64,000 nucleotides of DNA from Ophiostoma sp. CBS 140.51 (GCA_029298735.1 JANSLP010000094.1:1-64000); one strand, 5' to 3'; numbered from the stretch's first letter, positions 37,177 through 49,128 are shown. The notes: generated from the letters alone by a model not told the origin. A program made the numbers and translations.

Positions 37177-38512
37177 GAGGAACAAAAGCACGGGGCCTCT
37201 TTCTACCGTGTACACAGGACGGCTGGCGGAAGAGCTTGCATGAAGAGAAAAGAAAAAAGCCACTCTGGGAGAAAGAGGGCGACAGAAAAAAGAGGCGGGA
37301 AAGAAGACAAATGGAAACTCGGAGTCGACAAACTGCAGGCAAACAGGACGACATGGAACGGGAGTGTGGAGTGCCTATGTCTGCTGCAGGGTCAGATGCA
37401 GAGAAAGGGACAGAATGAAGACGCGAGAAAAAAAGAAGGCGAAAGACGAGCAAGACAGCCGGCAAGAAGAGGGCCAGAGACGGCAGAGAGAGCCAAAGAG
37501 GATTCGAAAAAGAGGGACGAAAGAAGATTATTTTGATTCAAGTTTTCACATCTATTCTCGCGAAGTTGCGGAAGAATACAAGTCAAGATTGCCTACATCT
37601 GCACGCCCACATGTGGAGAGACGATGAGAGGAAAAGGGTGAGGCAAAAGAGGACGAGAAGGCTGGTTTTACAACTTCCATTGCTTCCCAAAGAGGGGAAA
37701 GAAAACAGCCCCCTACAAGTGTAAAGGCCCTTACGACGACTTACAGCGCTTGAATTAGGCGCGCTATGCCCTAAGCGACAGGAGACAGGAGCACAACTGC
37801 ACTTTCACGAGACAAAACAAGGCACATCCACGACGAAGTCGACGATGACATGTGAATGTCTAAAATCGTCTATCCTCATCTCTCATTTGTTCTCGACCAC
37901 ACCGTCGACCAAAATTCCTCACCTCCCCCGCGTTTTTTTTAAACAAATAGACGAGGTGGGAAAATGGGCTGTCAATTTGAAATTTGTTGGGGACAAAATT
38001 GGTGTTTTTGCGGGGAAGAATTTAAGGGGTAATAACTGTCACGGCATATTCACAAGCTGAAGGACTGCCGACGCAGATGAAAAAGAGGGTGTTGACAGAT
38101 GCAACGAGAGTTTCTCTCATGATTATTCTATCTCCAACCGCACTCCTTCCTTCTGATGAAGCCATCACAAAAAAGACGGTGTGCAATGGTGTTTCAAAAC
38201 AGACGCTCCTGGTCCTCATCATGTTTGTGATTCAAAACCCGAGGCTGTGATGAAGAAGAACGAGAAAAACAAAAGGACTGGCAGTCGAACAGACATGTGG
38301 CCTTGTCGATGCGGATATCCGTCAGAACGGGAGGGAGGTGTCTCTTCTTCGTCTCGTGGCTTTGGTCTTGGCCCCGTCAGCCGCCAGCCGTCACCCGTGG
38401 ACGTCGTTGCTGCCCGAAGGGTCCACGTAACAACAAATGCCCGACTTTTCAGTCTTCTATTTTTCTTTTCTTTTCTTTCAAGAGTATGACTACTCCGTAT
38501 TGCTCCTTCGTA

Positions 38513-38532
38513 CAACGTCTGACAACGTCTGA
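38513..38532. repeat. Two copies of 10-bp ACAACGTCTG
   Basis: Perfect head-to-tail duplication a few bases after a TACTCCGTA motif at 38491. Confidence 0.8.
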
Positions 38533-41500
38533 CAGAATTGCTTCTAGAAAGACTCACAGGAGCATGGCATAAAAGTCGGTGTGATACACGAGAGCTTGTT
38601 GGTTGCTGTGTAACATGTTGCAAGCCATTGCAAGTGCCAGTATTGTACACAGGCAGTCTGTGATGCTGTGATACCACGAACACGAGACTTATTGGTTTGT
38701 TGGTGAGATGTGAAAGGAAAGGGACAGCGCCTTAAACCAACACCTACTAACAGCCGTGTTGTCTGTTGTCGATGTTGGTCGCAAGCGCATCTCCACATCT
38801 TGCCCCTGAGCATCGAAGCATCCTGATTTTCTCTTCGATGACACGCGACTCGGTCATCGGCCATCTCGAGACCGTTACCTGCGGTGAGAATGTGCGTGTT
38901 AGACCAAAGCGCTTGCATACTTTTGCCTCTTGGTACGGTGTAGTCATTGCCAACTGTCTGCCGTCCGATATCCACTGCCTGCCGTCTGCCGTTACCACGC
39001 CTGACTCGGTTACTCGTTTTCCCGGGTTTATTTTAAGCACATCGCGATGCTGTCTTTCTTCCCTCTGCATTCTCTCTCTCCACATCACCGACAGGCAACA
39101 CGGTTCCAGAACTTTCAAGTCCCGGGAACAGCTCAGCTGCAGCTGCACAAAAAGGGGAGATGGGAGAGTCGGAAAGAAACAGAAAGGAGACAGAAGAGAG
39201 CAGCTCAACACGGCAGCTCGAAGCTCGCCCAATGCGGACACTTGGAGATGCAGCAGACACGGCAGAGAGCTGTCGGGGAAACGAATAGGGGGCAGAAGTG
39301 GCAGAAGTGGCGATGTGAGCTGCAAGCTGCACACTGCAAGGACGGCACGGGGATATCTCTTTCGAGAATGCCCAAATTTGGACCCGACGATGCAGAGAAG
39401 TATCCAACAAACGAGAGCGAGACACGACTCTTGTCATATCATGACAAAGACAATGAAGATGTCTGTGTGTCGCCGAGCTGGTCAGTGCATTCCTCTGTCT
39501 CTCGAGTGTCCGCATTGTGTGTCTTCAATTTCCTCCGAAACAAGAGTCCAAACTCACGAGGCGTCGAATGTCAATTGACATTTTCGAAACAGTGATTTCC
39601 ACGGTTTTTCTCTTCTGTGCCATAGTGTCGTGTCGCCGCCGCCACAAATAAGGTTTGTTCTGTTAATTGTCACTGTGCCCCGTACTCGGTTGCACTCTCT
39701 CTACCAAGTTGGGAAACACTCCACCATCAAATCAAGCGAAAGACACGACATGACACGACAAGCCTTTCTCCACGACGCGATGCGACTTCAAACGGCAGTC
39801 TAACCAAGACCCTCAAAATATCCAGCCTTCTCACGCAACGCAGCCACCGCAGTGCATGTCTCCACGTCTGAGAGCCGGAGGCAGGTCGACGGAGTCAAAC
39901 GATGGAGAAATCGAGAGGGAGTTTACAACTATTGATGGAGTAAAGGTGCAGTGCAGTTTCTGCGGTGCAGCTGTAGCCTCGTCTCCAGCTGTTCTACGGT
40001 TGTCTCCATTTAGCGCTTTGTCGTTCCTTTTCTTTCAATTAAATAACGCGTCGCGTGAAACAGAGACGACGCGACAATTAGCAAAGAAGGACGGCAACCT
40101 TGGTATGAGTTGTCGTATTCTCAGTTCTCTGACATGCTACAGCACAGGCGCGTAACAAATGGCCCTCGTCCTTGTCAAAACAGAAAAAATGGCGAAACAA
40201 ACAATCGTGCTATGACAAGGTCATGGTCAAGGAACAAAACACAGAAAGTGTTGCCATTTTTGTCGCGTCGTCGTCAACTCTCAAGGTTCATGAACTCATA
40301 GGTTTCAAATGAGGCTTGACCTGCAACATTTCTCTGTTTTCATCACACAGTGTCTGTTTTCCAAGGTGCCTGATGTGTGCTATTTTCGATCGCCTTGGTT
40401 CATTCTCGGCCTGCTGTTTCTTAAATCGTCTTGATAAGATGTTCAGTTGTGTCCAATATTCGATAGTTTGGTTTGTTTTTTATTTCTTTATTTTAATCTT
40501 CATCCTCGCCTTATTCTAATTTTCACACCCACAAGTTGACAGCTAACCCTCTTGGTGAGGCTATATCACGACCAGCCCTGGCTTTTATAGGGTGTGTCTC
40601 TTTTCTCTCCCTTCCAAATGGTCGCCTCTTGTGGTTCATGGCCCGATTACAACCAGCCATCTTCGATCCTCCTTTACGCAATTATGTGGTCCCCTTTTTG
40701 CGAGAGTGTGCGTCTGTGTCGGGCGGCTGCCCGTCGTCCCCTCTTCCGGTCATCTCTCACATTTTGGTGGGCGATTCTTTCACCTTCTTTTAGCCCCCTG
40801 CTCTGATTGTTTCCTTCGCTTTGCTCGGACGGTGTTCGCAGGGGAAGGGCGAAAGGAATACTCCATAAAAGTTCTCACAAAAATCTGGTAAATGAGCAAA
40901 CACAAAGAAAAGAAAAGAAACACGTTGTAAAGGGGGTATATCAGACTCTTTATATACACTCGCCAAAACAATGTGATTGAGGAATCAGAGTGAGGTAAAT
41001 GTCCACCAACAGCATTTCAACGGGCACAACAGGCTCCTACCCTCCGGCGCTACCAACTCCACCACTCATACGGAATCAACCGCAACTATCCTCCGGAACC
41101 GAGTCCTCGCCCGAGCCGGCCGGCCCTATTTTTCGCCGTTGTTGTCGTACCTGTCTACGCGATGTCTAGAAGCGAGGTTGCGGTGCAGCATCCGGACAGT
41201 GCAAGCACACTGTAAGAAAAGAAGAGCAGAGTGGCTGGCTTTTGTCACCGGCTGCTTTGTCGACGTTGTATCGCGCGTTCCAGAATATACCTCGGTTGCG
41301 TTGATATATGTCAGTGAAGTCTGCGAAGAAGGATGAGAGAAGGACACTGAGCGGCGGAAAAGAAACAAAGCATTCGGGACAGGATCCGCCCCATTGTTTT
41401 TTGTTTTTCGCATCCTTCTAGAAGTTATTTTATTGGCACTCTCGAGAAACCTGAAAATCACCGTTGAGAGAAAAGACGCAAACAAGGGTCGCGAGAGGGT

Positions 41501-43039
41501 CGCAAAAGGTCTGACCGCACGGGATGAACGCAAAGCTCGCTCGGACTGCCGCCCAACCACGAATGCGTTTGCCGGGGAGAAAAGGCGCGCCGAGAACAAA
41601 GAACAGGAAAGAAAAAAAGAAGGCGAAGCGAATTGGAGGGGCGTGTGAGAACAGAAACCAAAAATTAATGGGAAATAAGATCACCGTTAAGATCCAAATT
41701 TTTCAATGAGGTCTTCCAAACATACAGTACTATGGCCTAGCACGTAACTGCCTAAGAGGTTGGTGATTGACAAAACATGTTTCAATGGGACAAATCTGGC
41801 CTGTGATCTGGCGATGGCTGGTCGTGACACAACAGCTGTTTCCATCTGCGCAGAGTTATCTCGAAAAAAAGGGGCCTCGGCCAGCTTCACGACCTCGGAG
41901 ATCCTCACAACCCTCTTGCGCAAAACGTCGACGCACGCACTTAACAAACTTGAAATAAAGAGCAAGCTGTCATCGGCTCGTCGGATGCATACTCTTTCGA
42001 CTTACATAGGGCTTAAACCACAAGGATCAGGGCCCAGTTCTAGACGAAGCTTGTTCCCGGCTCTCCTTCCGTCTGTCGTGCTCAACCTGCAAGGAACTTG
42101 TGTTTTGCAGCAAGAGGTCGTATGTGTCGTGATGGATGGGGCAGTATGCCCTTCTCCTGTGTCAACTAATGCCGCCGTAGGGAGTGAAGGAGACAATACA
42201 CCGACCAGCCGTGTCTTTTCATTATTGCTTGGGGGACTTCCCGTGACTTGGGCCCAGAAAGGTATGTACCCTTGCTCACCGAGAATAGTAGGGACACGGC
42301 TCACACCGACTTCCCGTCCCTTCTCTTGACTTGTCTGTCTTCCTTCCACCCCAGATCCAGGTCCCAGGGAAAGAATGCCCCGGTGCTATGTTCGAGTAAT
42401 CCCTCAATATGGATATTTCCCGGTTTTCTTATGAGCGCTCTGTCAACGATATTTGGTGTCTATCTTTACTGGTACTGCGTTTTGACAGTCGTCTCCTGTG
42501 CAATTACACGGTAGACCAGAATACTTGGATTTGCGGTCTTTTTCTCCAGCTCCGTGCCGTGTTCTTAACTTGGTGTGTTGGCAACCACAGTTCTAACTTA
42601 TTAAACTTGACAAGCTCTACCAAAAAGACCTCATAAACATGGTTTCGGCACGAAATGTTTCCGTGGAACAGACTCAAAGGAAACCTGGGGAGAAAGGTGC
42701 TTCCTGAGTGACCCAACTCCTTCATCTCAACTTCTTGTCTTGTGTAAGTCCGTGTGAGGCAACCATGTCGTGATTCCCAAGCAATCGCAAGACAGGCCTG
42801 CAACCACTGTGACCACTGTGCGACCCAGCTTGCTCTATCCTACAATGCCCTTGCTGAACATGTTTTGTATACTTTGTTTTGTGAAAAGAAGCTGCACGAG
42901 AGATACTTACACCCACATATCCCGACGTACATGACATGTGCACGTAATTAAGGTATCCTCTCTGTCACAACCATAGTTGCACAGGCACATAAATGCCCGC
43001 GAACATCAAAAGTGAAATAGAAAAAAAAACATCCAGGAG

Positions 43040-43260
43040 ATGAGAGTGAAACCTGCCAAAAAGAAAAAGGTCAACAAAAAAACGTACAGCAGCGGGTATT
43101 CGCTGGTCGTCACCGACCCAACTACTAATCCGCCGATTACAGGTTTAACTAGGGGAGAGCGGACGGGATCCCGTGTTCTCCTGTATCTGTGGCCGTACGT
43201 GAAAGAACCCACTATTGAGTGGGCTCATATGGGCGATCTTGCTAGCAATTAACCACATCG
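43040..43260. mobile_element. Possible LTR-retrotransposon fragment
   Basis: The segment differs from its surroundings and contains sequence (on the minus strand GGTCGGTGACGACCAGCGAA, near 43100-43120) that resembles terminal repeats of fungal Gypsy-type elements as I remember them. I see no flanking partner repeat, target-site duplication or polymerase gene. This is a weak call; a repeat-library search would settle it. Confidence 0.22.
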
Positions 43261-43599
43261 AGAGTACAAAGGATGTGTTTTGCCCGTGAAGTGTGGCTGC
43301 TTTTGTTGGTGATAGTCCCGTACGATAAGTCGGCACTCACTATTATTTTCCCATAGCTGGGCTTGATGGTAAGTACAAGAGCTTTACGTTGTGTGGACTT
43401 TTGTTCGTGTGATCAACACATGGATGGTTGTTGCCCAGCCAATGCGAATGATGACCTCCTGTGAAGCCAGATAAAAGCTTAAGAGGCGTCGGGTATGACC
43501 GTGCGGGTGATGCCGTAAGTGTAGATACTTGGTTAAGAGAAGATTGGATAGTGAAATGACTGTCAAAGCAAAAGTCGTAGGCAATTTCTGAGTGGCGTG

Positions 43600-44110
43600 A
43601 ATTAGAGTACTTAAAAAATATGTGAAACCGATAATGAAAATGATTTTCTCATATAGTTTTTAAGAATGAAAATTAGAAATCAAAATAAATAATGGCTTAA
43701 TTCAAATGCTTGTATTGCTACTAAAATTGTGTACAAGCGTTATCATCCATGACATTGGTAAGATGCGGTGGCGAATCAAGAAATGCAAAAGAGGGGAAGT
43801 AAACAAATGGTCTTAGTAATGATCAACCAACAGCATCAGCCAATAGCCCAGAGTGCGTCTGCAGACCTACCTTGCCACACCACACCAACGAACCACCAAT
43901 ACAAGCTCATAGGACTTTTCGAGAATTAGAGAACTTTGAAAGGAGATATCTGCGTGTATTGTATTTGTGATTAGGCTGCGCTAAAACTGAGCGTAAATAC
44001 AAAAATAATTCGAGACAGCTCGCCAAAACAATAAAAATGCGTCAGACGCGAATATGGGAGCATTAAACTAAGACAAAGGAGAATAAAAAATATATATATA
44101 GAGGAAGCAA
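43600..44110. other. AT-rich island at the right end of the large spacer
   Basis: GC content is clearly lower than in the rest of the window, about 30% by eye around 43620-43740. The island runs into the 3' flank of the STE3-like gene and ends in a (TA)5 run at 44091-44100. It could be a decayed, RIP-mutated repeat or simply AT-rich 3' sequence. Confidence 0.6.
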
Positions 44111-44117
44111 GACCGAG

Positions 44118-46123
44118 CTACACCTTGCGGATCACCTCACTGGTGGTGATGGTCCGGTCCACACGGACGCCCTGCTGTTGCTGGCCGCCAAGGTTGTCTT
44201 CACTCTTGCAGCCGCGGGTGCTGTTGCCGGGCCCATTTGACTCGGCGGCGTTACCCAGCGACAGAGCAGACGCAGGAAGAAGCTCCTCGCTGCTGTCGGA
44301 CCACACATGGGTGCTCACAGTGCTGCCGCCGATGCTGTTGGAGCGGGTGCCATCAAAGGGCCGGGCGGTAGAGGTGTAAAAGTGGAAACGATGACGGCCA
44401 GTGGCCTGGTTTGCGTTTGCTGCAAAGATAGGAGCCGTAGAGGCGGCAGTAGAGCCCGCCGAAGTGGGTGGGTGTGGAGAAGTGGAGGATGGGCCGGCTC
44501 CGGGAGCCTGTTCTAGGTGTTGCGACTGCTGCATTTTGGAGGACTCGCCGGTAGCAGAAGAGATTGCGTACGTGATGGGGCTCCAAGTCACGGAAGGAGA
44601 CGGCTCAAATACCATAGGAGGTGTAAAGCAGTTGAAACCCGGGTTGAAAGGAACTCTCGAGGATGGCTCTGCGGCTGCCAGTGGTGCAGGACGGGCGTCG
44701 GCCGCGGTGAGCTCTACATCACCAGTAGTTGCCGGCGATGCGGTCGACCCCTTGCGGAACACGCGGTGGAAGAAGGAAGAGGAACGCGGTGAGCACATGT
44801 TTGTAACCTCACCCTCGGCCGTCGACGCGGTCGGGTAGATGGATGCACAGGATCCTTTGCGCGATTGACTGTGCTTTTAGCAAGACGTCTCGCAGAGACT
44901 GTGAGATGGAGACGAGGAAGGGCATACCTAATAGAGTCTAGTGTCGAGAACTGCGTTGCGGTGTTGCAAAAGTTGGAATTTTGGGATTTTTGGCTGTCAA
45001 AGGCCGTCCGGTCCGGGTCGTAGACCTCCTGTAGAACAGGGAACAAGCGGCCGAGACCGACTGCGAGCAGGTACTCGCGGTAGATGTTGATGGCCTCCTT
45101 GGATGTGCCGAAGAAAACGAATGCAATAAATGCGCTGACGACGGGGATCCAGCTCATGTTGAGCGAGAGGAAACTAAGATCCGTGTAAGACAAAACGCTG
45201 ATGGAGTTGTAGGGGACTGGGCCGTGGTAGTGGACCGTGTTGAAATCGGACGGAAAGTTCCATGGCCAGCCTTCGATAAGGTTGACAGAGCAGAATGCGG
45301 TGATTATGGGAGTGTATGGCACCAGGATGCAGAGAACCATGAAATACAACTTGCGGCGAGCGCGTTGGCGACGAGCATAGGCGACGGAGTTGGTACCTCC
45401 AAGAGCGGCCTGGGAACTCTCGTCCACCTGGCGGAAGCGGCGGTACGTTTGGACTGAGGACATTAGTGGGAGAGTCGAGTGAGTTGGAAGCGGTGGGTGA
45501 GACTTACATGTGTGATAGCAGGCGATGATGGTAAAGAATAGGGGCGGTAGAATGAAAAAGACAAGGAAGACGGCGGTGGCATTGTAGGTATTGGTGCACC
45601 CGCTGGCTGGTGTAAGGGCGTACCGCTGGCCCTGAACAAAAATCGTGACAATGATTTGCAGAATCGGCACCGGGAAGATGATGAGTGACTGCATAATGAG
45701 ACGCTTGCGCTTCTCACGGCTCGAAAGACCCGTCACGCGCGTCAGGCCGACCTGGTTCGCCAGTCGTTGCATGATGGCACAAACGCTGGTGCTGTAGATG
45801 GTAACGAGTGCATACTGGACGAAAGCCTGCAGGTCACACCAGCCATAGCCGAGCCACCAGCTGGAGAAGTCCTGGTTGTGCCAGATGGCAGCATTGACGA
45901 AGACAATGATGATGAGGAACCAGAGATTGAGAACAAAGACGCAGGCTGGGAACTCGCCGTTACGCCAGAGCAGCCTCAGCGGCACACAAGTCAACAGGAT
46001 GGCAATGGGACAGAGGATGAGGCGTAGGACGACGTTGGCAACGAGTGCTGGTGGTGTTGGCATGGTTCCGGAGCGGCCAAAGACGAGCACACCCGTGTCG
46101 GTGAAGTACGGAGTTGACTCCAT
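44118..46123 (-). CDS. STE3-type (a-factor-like) pheromone receptor GPCR
   Basis: Class D GPCRs of this type sit in the plasma membrane, bind the lipidated mating pheromone of the opposite partner and signal through the heterotrimeric G protein. Three exons, 46123-45508, 45453-44928 and 44868-44118, encode 630 residues; introns are 54 bp (in frame, CACTAAT branch) and 59 bp. Seven hydrophobic helices are visible at about 28-51, 59-81, 95-119, 141-163, 183-203, 237-261 and 298-319. STE3-family sequence includes FVNAAIWHNQDFSSWWLGYG and GWCDLQ before helix 3, RLANQVGL in loop 2, and LNMSWIPVVSAFIAFVFFGT in helix 7. The ~310-residue C-terminal tail is rich in S/T/P/A and suits phosphorylation-dependent regulation. 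It is the likely counterpart of Neurospora PRE-1. The second splice is chosen because it joins the tail in frame; no mating-type locus is visible nearby. Confidence 0.93.
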
Positions 46124-46605
46124 TATGGCGAGTGTTGATGATGATTGTCAAGCAGCTGGAGATGGTTGTTGATGTTTGATGTTGGTTGATATCTTTCTTG
46201 TCTCTCACGGTGTTCTTCAAGTAGAATCAAAGAGAGAGAGGAAGAAGAACCGAACAGACGGGTGAAACGAGAAAAGTATCAACACAAACTCCTGTATTTG
46301 AAGGAGACACCGTGGATACCATCCGTCTATAGTAAATAGGACAGGAGAGGACTCTCAGAAGAATCTGATATGTGACCTCCTCCCCCCTTCCCACTATTCA
46401 CGCCCAGCGCGGGCGGTGGTACTGTGGTGAAAACTCTGAATAGAACTGCTTCAGCTTGGTGTCGGTGCGGGTATTGCTGATATTGAGGATATTGATGGGC
46501 GTGGATGGGAGGCCATGATGGGGCCGGGTATCATGAATAACGGATCGACATGGCCAGTTCGTTTGAGAAGTGGCCCTCGTGGGAAATTGAGCGAGTTGAG
46601 GAAAA

Positions 46606-46639
46606 GTGACAAAAGTGACAAAGTGACAAAGTGACAAAA
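46606..46639. repeat. Four tandem copies of GTGACAAA(A)
   Basis: Units of 9, 8, 8 and 9 bases lie about 480 bp upstream of the STE3-like start codon. On the minus strand the unit reads TTTGTCAC. Fungal mating-gene HMG regulators bind short ACAAAG/TTTGT-type cores, so a regulatory role is conceivable, but simple slippage explains it equally well. Confidence 0.8.
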
Positions 46640-47879
46640 GGGCAAAACAAGAAACGGGATGAGAGGCAAAGGTATAATAGAGGAAGTCAGTCTCTATTAA
46701 GAAATGGTTCATGGTCGATGGGTACGGGACAAGACTGTGAAAGGAAAGGTTGTCCTATTGAGAAAAAAAGACTGAGATCCGACAGGTGATAAAAAAGATG
46801 GGAAAGCAAGGAAAAGGAAAGGGAAAGTGCCGAGATGGACAGGGCAGGGAGACCTTGTCCAGCCACGGAGGCGGCCCTGTCACTCTTCATCACCGTGTCA
46901 AAGAAAACAGTAGGCGAGGAGGCTGTTGTTGGGAGACGACACCAAGGCCAGAAGCGGACAGGCCAACATTCTCAATAGAGGTCCGATTTGGCAAAAAAAA
47001 AAACACAAAAAACACGGGAAAGCGAGCCAAGCCACAAAAAGCAAGGTGGGCAGCGAGGTAACGTATGCAAGTTGCATGCAACAACGGCGTTTGCCATGGC
47101 GCCAGTCGAGCCAATCCAACAGTGCGGCCGTCACGGTCGGAAAGGTCAAAAAGGATCAAAAGAAGTCAAAAAGGTCAAAGGAAGAGACCGGAAGTAGGCC
47201 AAGGCTGATCGCCTCTTTTGGGGGCCACCGGCCGGGGAAATAGCCTCATGGTGTGGGAGATTAGGGGATAAAATTCTATTCATGCCGGGCTAACTGTCGT
47301 CGTGTCTTGGAATGTGTGTTGTGTGTGCGAATTGGTGGGAAATGCGTGGGAAGTGGGATGAAGGTTGAGGTTGTTTATGGTTCTATTCAGACCCAAAAGG
47401 GGTTAGTCTCCTTCCTGAATAGGCAATTTCCCTACTGAAGGGCTTTAGGTAGGGAGCTTTGCCAGGCCTTTCCGTCACACCCGCGAACGTGCAGTCTATT
47501 CAGTTTCTTAGTATTGCTCGCGCGCCTGTCCTTCGACTATCTGAGACGTCATATTGGTCCGCCATGCGTCGACGGACGGCCAGTCTTTTCGCCGGCTCGT
47601 TTTTTGAAGGGGTTTTTTGCATATCGTGGCTGTTTCGGGTAGTAGTCTCATTTCATCACCAACCGCAGTCCCTTGCAGTGCTAACGAGGGGCAGATTTTG
47701 TATTTTTTACGAGATGTCAATCAGCAGGCGGCGACGAGTATTTGTCCGTCTTGTCTTTGACGTGTTTGCGGTGCATGAAGTGATCGGTGGACAAGGTTCA
47801 AAAGGGCTACCACTGCCCCGTGCAGCCATCGAGCCACCACCTCTGTGTTTTTACCAGGCCATCGTCATCTGCCAGCGCC

Positions 47880-48062
47880 ATACTGCGCATACTGCGTACA
47901 TTACAGCGTATATTACAGCGTGCACTCAGCGCATTTAACGTATATTAATGGGTTTATCGCATTTCATCGCATTCAATGCATCGCAGTCAAAATTGATTTA
48001 TCGCAGTCAATTCATCGCATTTAATTTACCTCATTCAACTCACCCTATTCAGTTCACCTCCT
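47880..48062. repeat. Degenerate short tandem repeat tract
   Basis: A run of diverged ~10-13-base units: first ATACTGCG and ATTACAGCG forms, then TTTATCGCA, TTCATCGCA, ATCGCAGTCAA and finally CTCATTCAACTCAC and CTATTCAGTTCAC. The changing units suggest an old minisatellite that has decayed. Confidence 0.65.
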
Positions 48063-48657
48063 TCAAAAAGAAAAACCACAGTCAATTCATATCGCACGTA
48101 CGGCCCCAGGCCCCTTAAGGATTTCAAGCGCTGAAAACACTAAGTACACAGCGCTGTGGCAGCATTTGCGGGCGGTTGGTGGGCCTTGGATTTTGGCCTT
48201 GCCTAATTCGTATTGGAAGGCCTTGTGTTTTGGCTGGTGCAGTGGCTCGAACGTTTACAAGGGGCAGTGGATGTACCAAAAGCCGTTCGAAAGCTGCGTT
48301 TGGATAGAAGGGGGTCTAGCATGAGCCACACTTCGGTAGTCAGGTACACGGGCTATAATTTTGAGCCACAGCAAGCTGTTAAATTGAGACAAGCAGCAAA
48401 CGCAAAGCTAGGGAGGGCCAAAACGCGCTAGAGCGACGCGGAGCGCGATTGCGCCGTTCTGTTAGCCTGGCTCGCCTGGCTTTTGCTGGTCCTCACTGGC
48501 TCCTGCCATTGTCTGTGCTTCCCCTCTTTCGTCGCATCCAACAAAGACTTTTGACATCGCAATCAACCAACATCACGACCACCAAAATCAACAGTCGCAT
48601 ATCCGCCCACCCACCAACCAACAAACTCTTTCTCCCCAACCTACCACCCCCTCCAAA

Positions 48658-49128
48658 ATGTCTTTCGTCATGCGCCGTGGCCTTGGCCTCACCTCCACCC
48701 TGTCCTCGTCCGCCCGCGCGTTCAGCACGACACCCGCTCGCCGCGTCGCTCGCATCACGATTGTCGGCCACCTCGGCGACACTCCCGAGCTGCAGGCGAC
48801 CAGCACGGGCCACGAGGTGCTCAAGTACGTGGTGGCTAGCAGCAGCGGCCCGCGCGACAACCGCCAGACAAGCTGGTTCCGCGTGTCGAGCTTTTTGCCT
48901 GAGGGCCCGCAGCGGGAGCTTCTGCGCGGCCTGCCCAAGGGCACGCTGGTGTACGTGGAGGGCGATGCCACGATGGGCACGTACCAGGACGCTGAGGGCA
49001 AGACCAAGAGCTCGCTGAACATTATGCAGCGTAAGTCGCCACACTTTCCTCATCGAATTGAACTCCTCTAACAGCCTGCAGGCAGCATCGAGGTCCTCAA
49101 GCGCCCTGCGCAGACCGAGTCGGCATAG
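48658..49128 (+). CDS. RIM1: Mitochondrial single-stranded DNA-binding protein
   Basis: This binds single-stranded mtDNA in the mitochondrial matrix during replication. Exons 48658-49030 and 49082-49128 (51-bp intron, GTAAGT donor, CTCTAAC branch) give 139 residues, close to yeast Rim1 (135). The first ~28 residues are Ser/Arg/Thr-rich with no acidic residues (MSFVMRRGLGLTSTLSSSAR, then FSTTPARR), a clear mitochondrial presequence. The rest is a bacterial-SSB-type OB fold: ITIVGHLGDTPELQ, VLKYVVASSS, QTSWFRVSSF with the ssDNA-stacking tryptophan, and GTLVYVEGDATMGTYQD. The last coding exon supplies only RSIEVLKRPAQTESA. It converges on the glutathione synthetase gene. The acidic C-terminal tip of bacterial SSB is absent, as usual for mitochondrial versions. 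Confidence 0.95.

Larger units (their letters stand above)
20729..44117. other. About 23-kb gene-free spacer
   Basis: This lies upstream of the CRIB-like gene and downstream of the STE3-like gene. I found no exon with the codon bias, splice pattern or protein motifs of the other genes, and no tRNA or rRNA. It contains short tandem repeats (listed separately), many copies of TACTCCGTA or its complement, purine-rich plus-strand blocks (about 33690-34160, 36480-37540) and an AT-rich right end (43600-44110). The longest open frames (about 23.2-24.3 kb) are open on both strands at once and encode nothing recognisable. An uncharacterised noncoding RNA or a very diverged gene could be missed by eye. 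Confidence 0.55.
46124..48657. promoter_or_regulatory. Divergent intergenic region, STE3-like to mtSSB gene
   Basis: This 2.5-kb region separates divergent start codons. It contains a GTGACAAA tandem repeat (46606-46639), a purine-rich block (46740-47060) and a run of degenerate short repeats (about 47880-48062). The leader of the mtSSB gene (48540-48657) is AC/CT-rich with CAACCAACA-type sequence. I see no gene in it; a 72-codon frame at 48213 has no coding character. Confidence 0.5.

Noticed and set aside
44118..44798. A separate 226-residue Ser/Thr-rich gene next to the STE3-like receptor
   Set aside because: A 59-bp intron with good splice sites joins it in frame to the receptor as its cytoplasmic tail, and no separate promoter space exists.
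48213..48431. 72-codon frame just upstream of the mtSSB gene
   Set aside because: It starts at a non-ideal ATG, has no codon bias and no motif; it is probably leader or promoter sequence.
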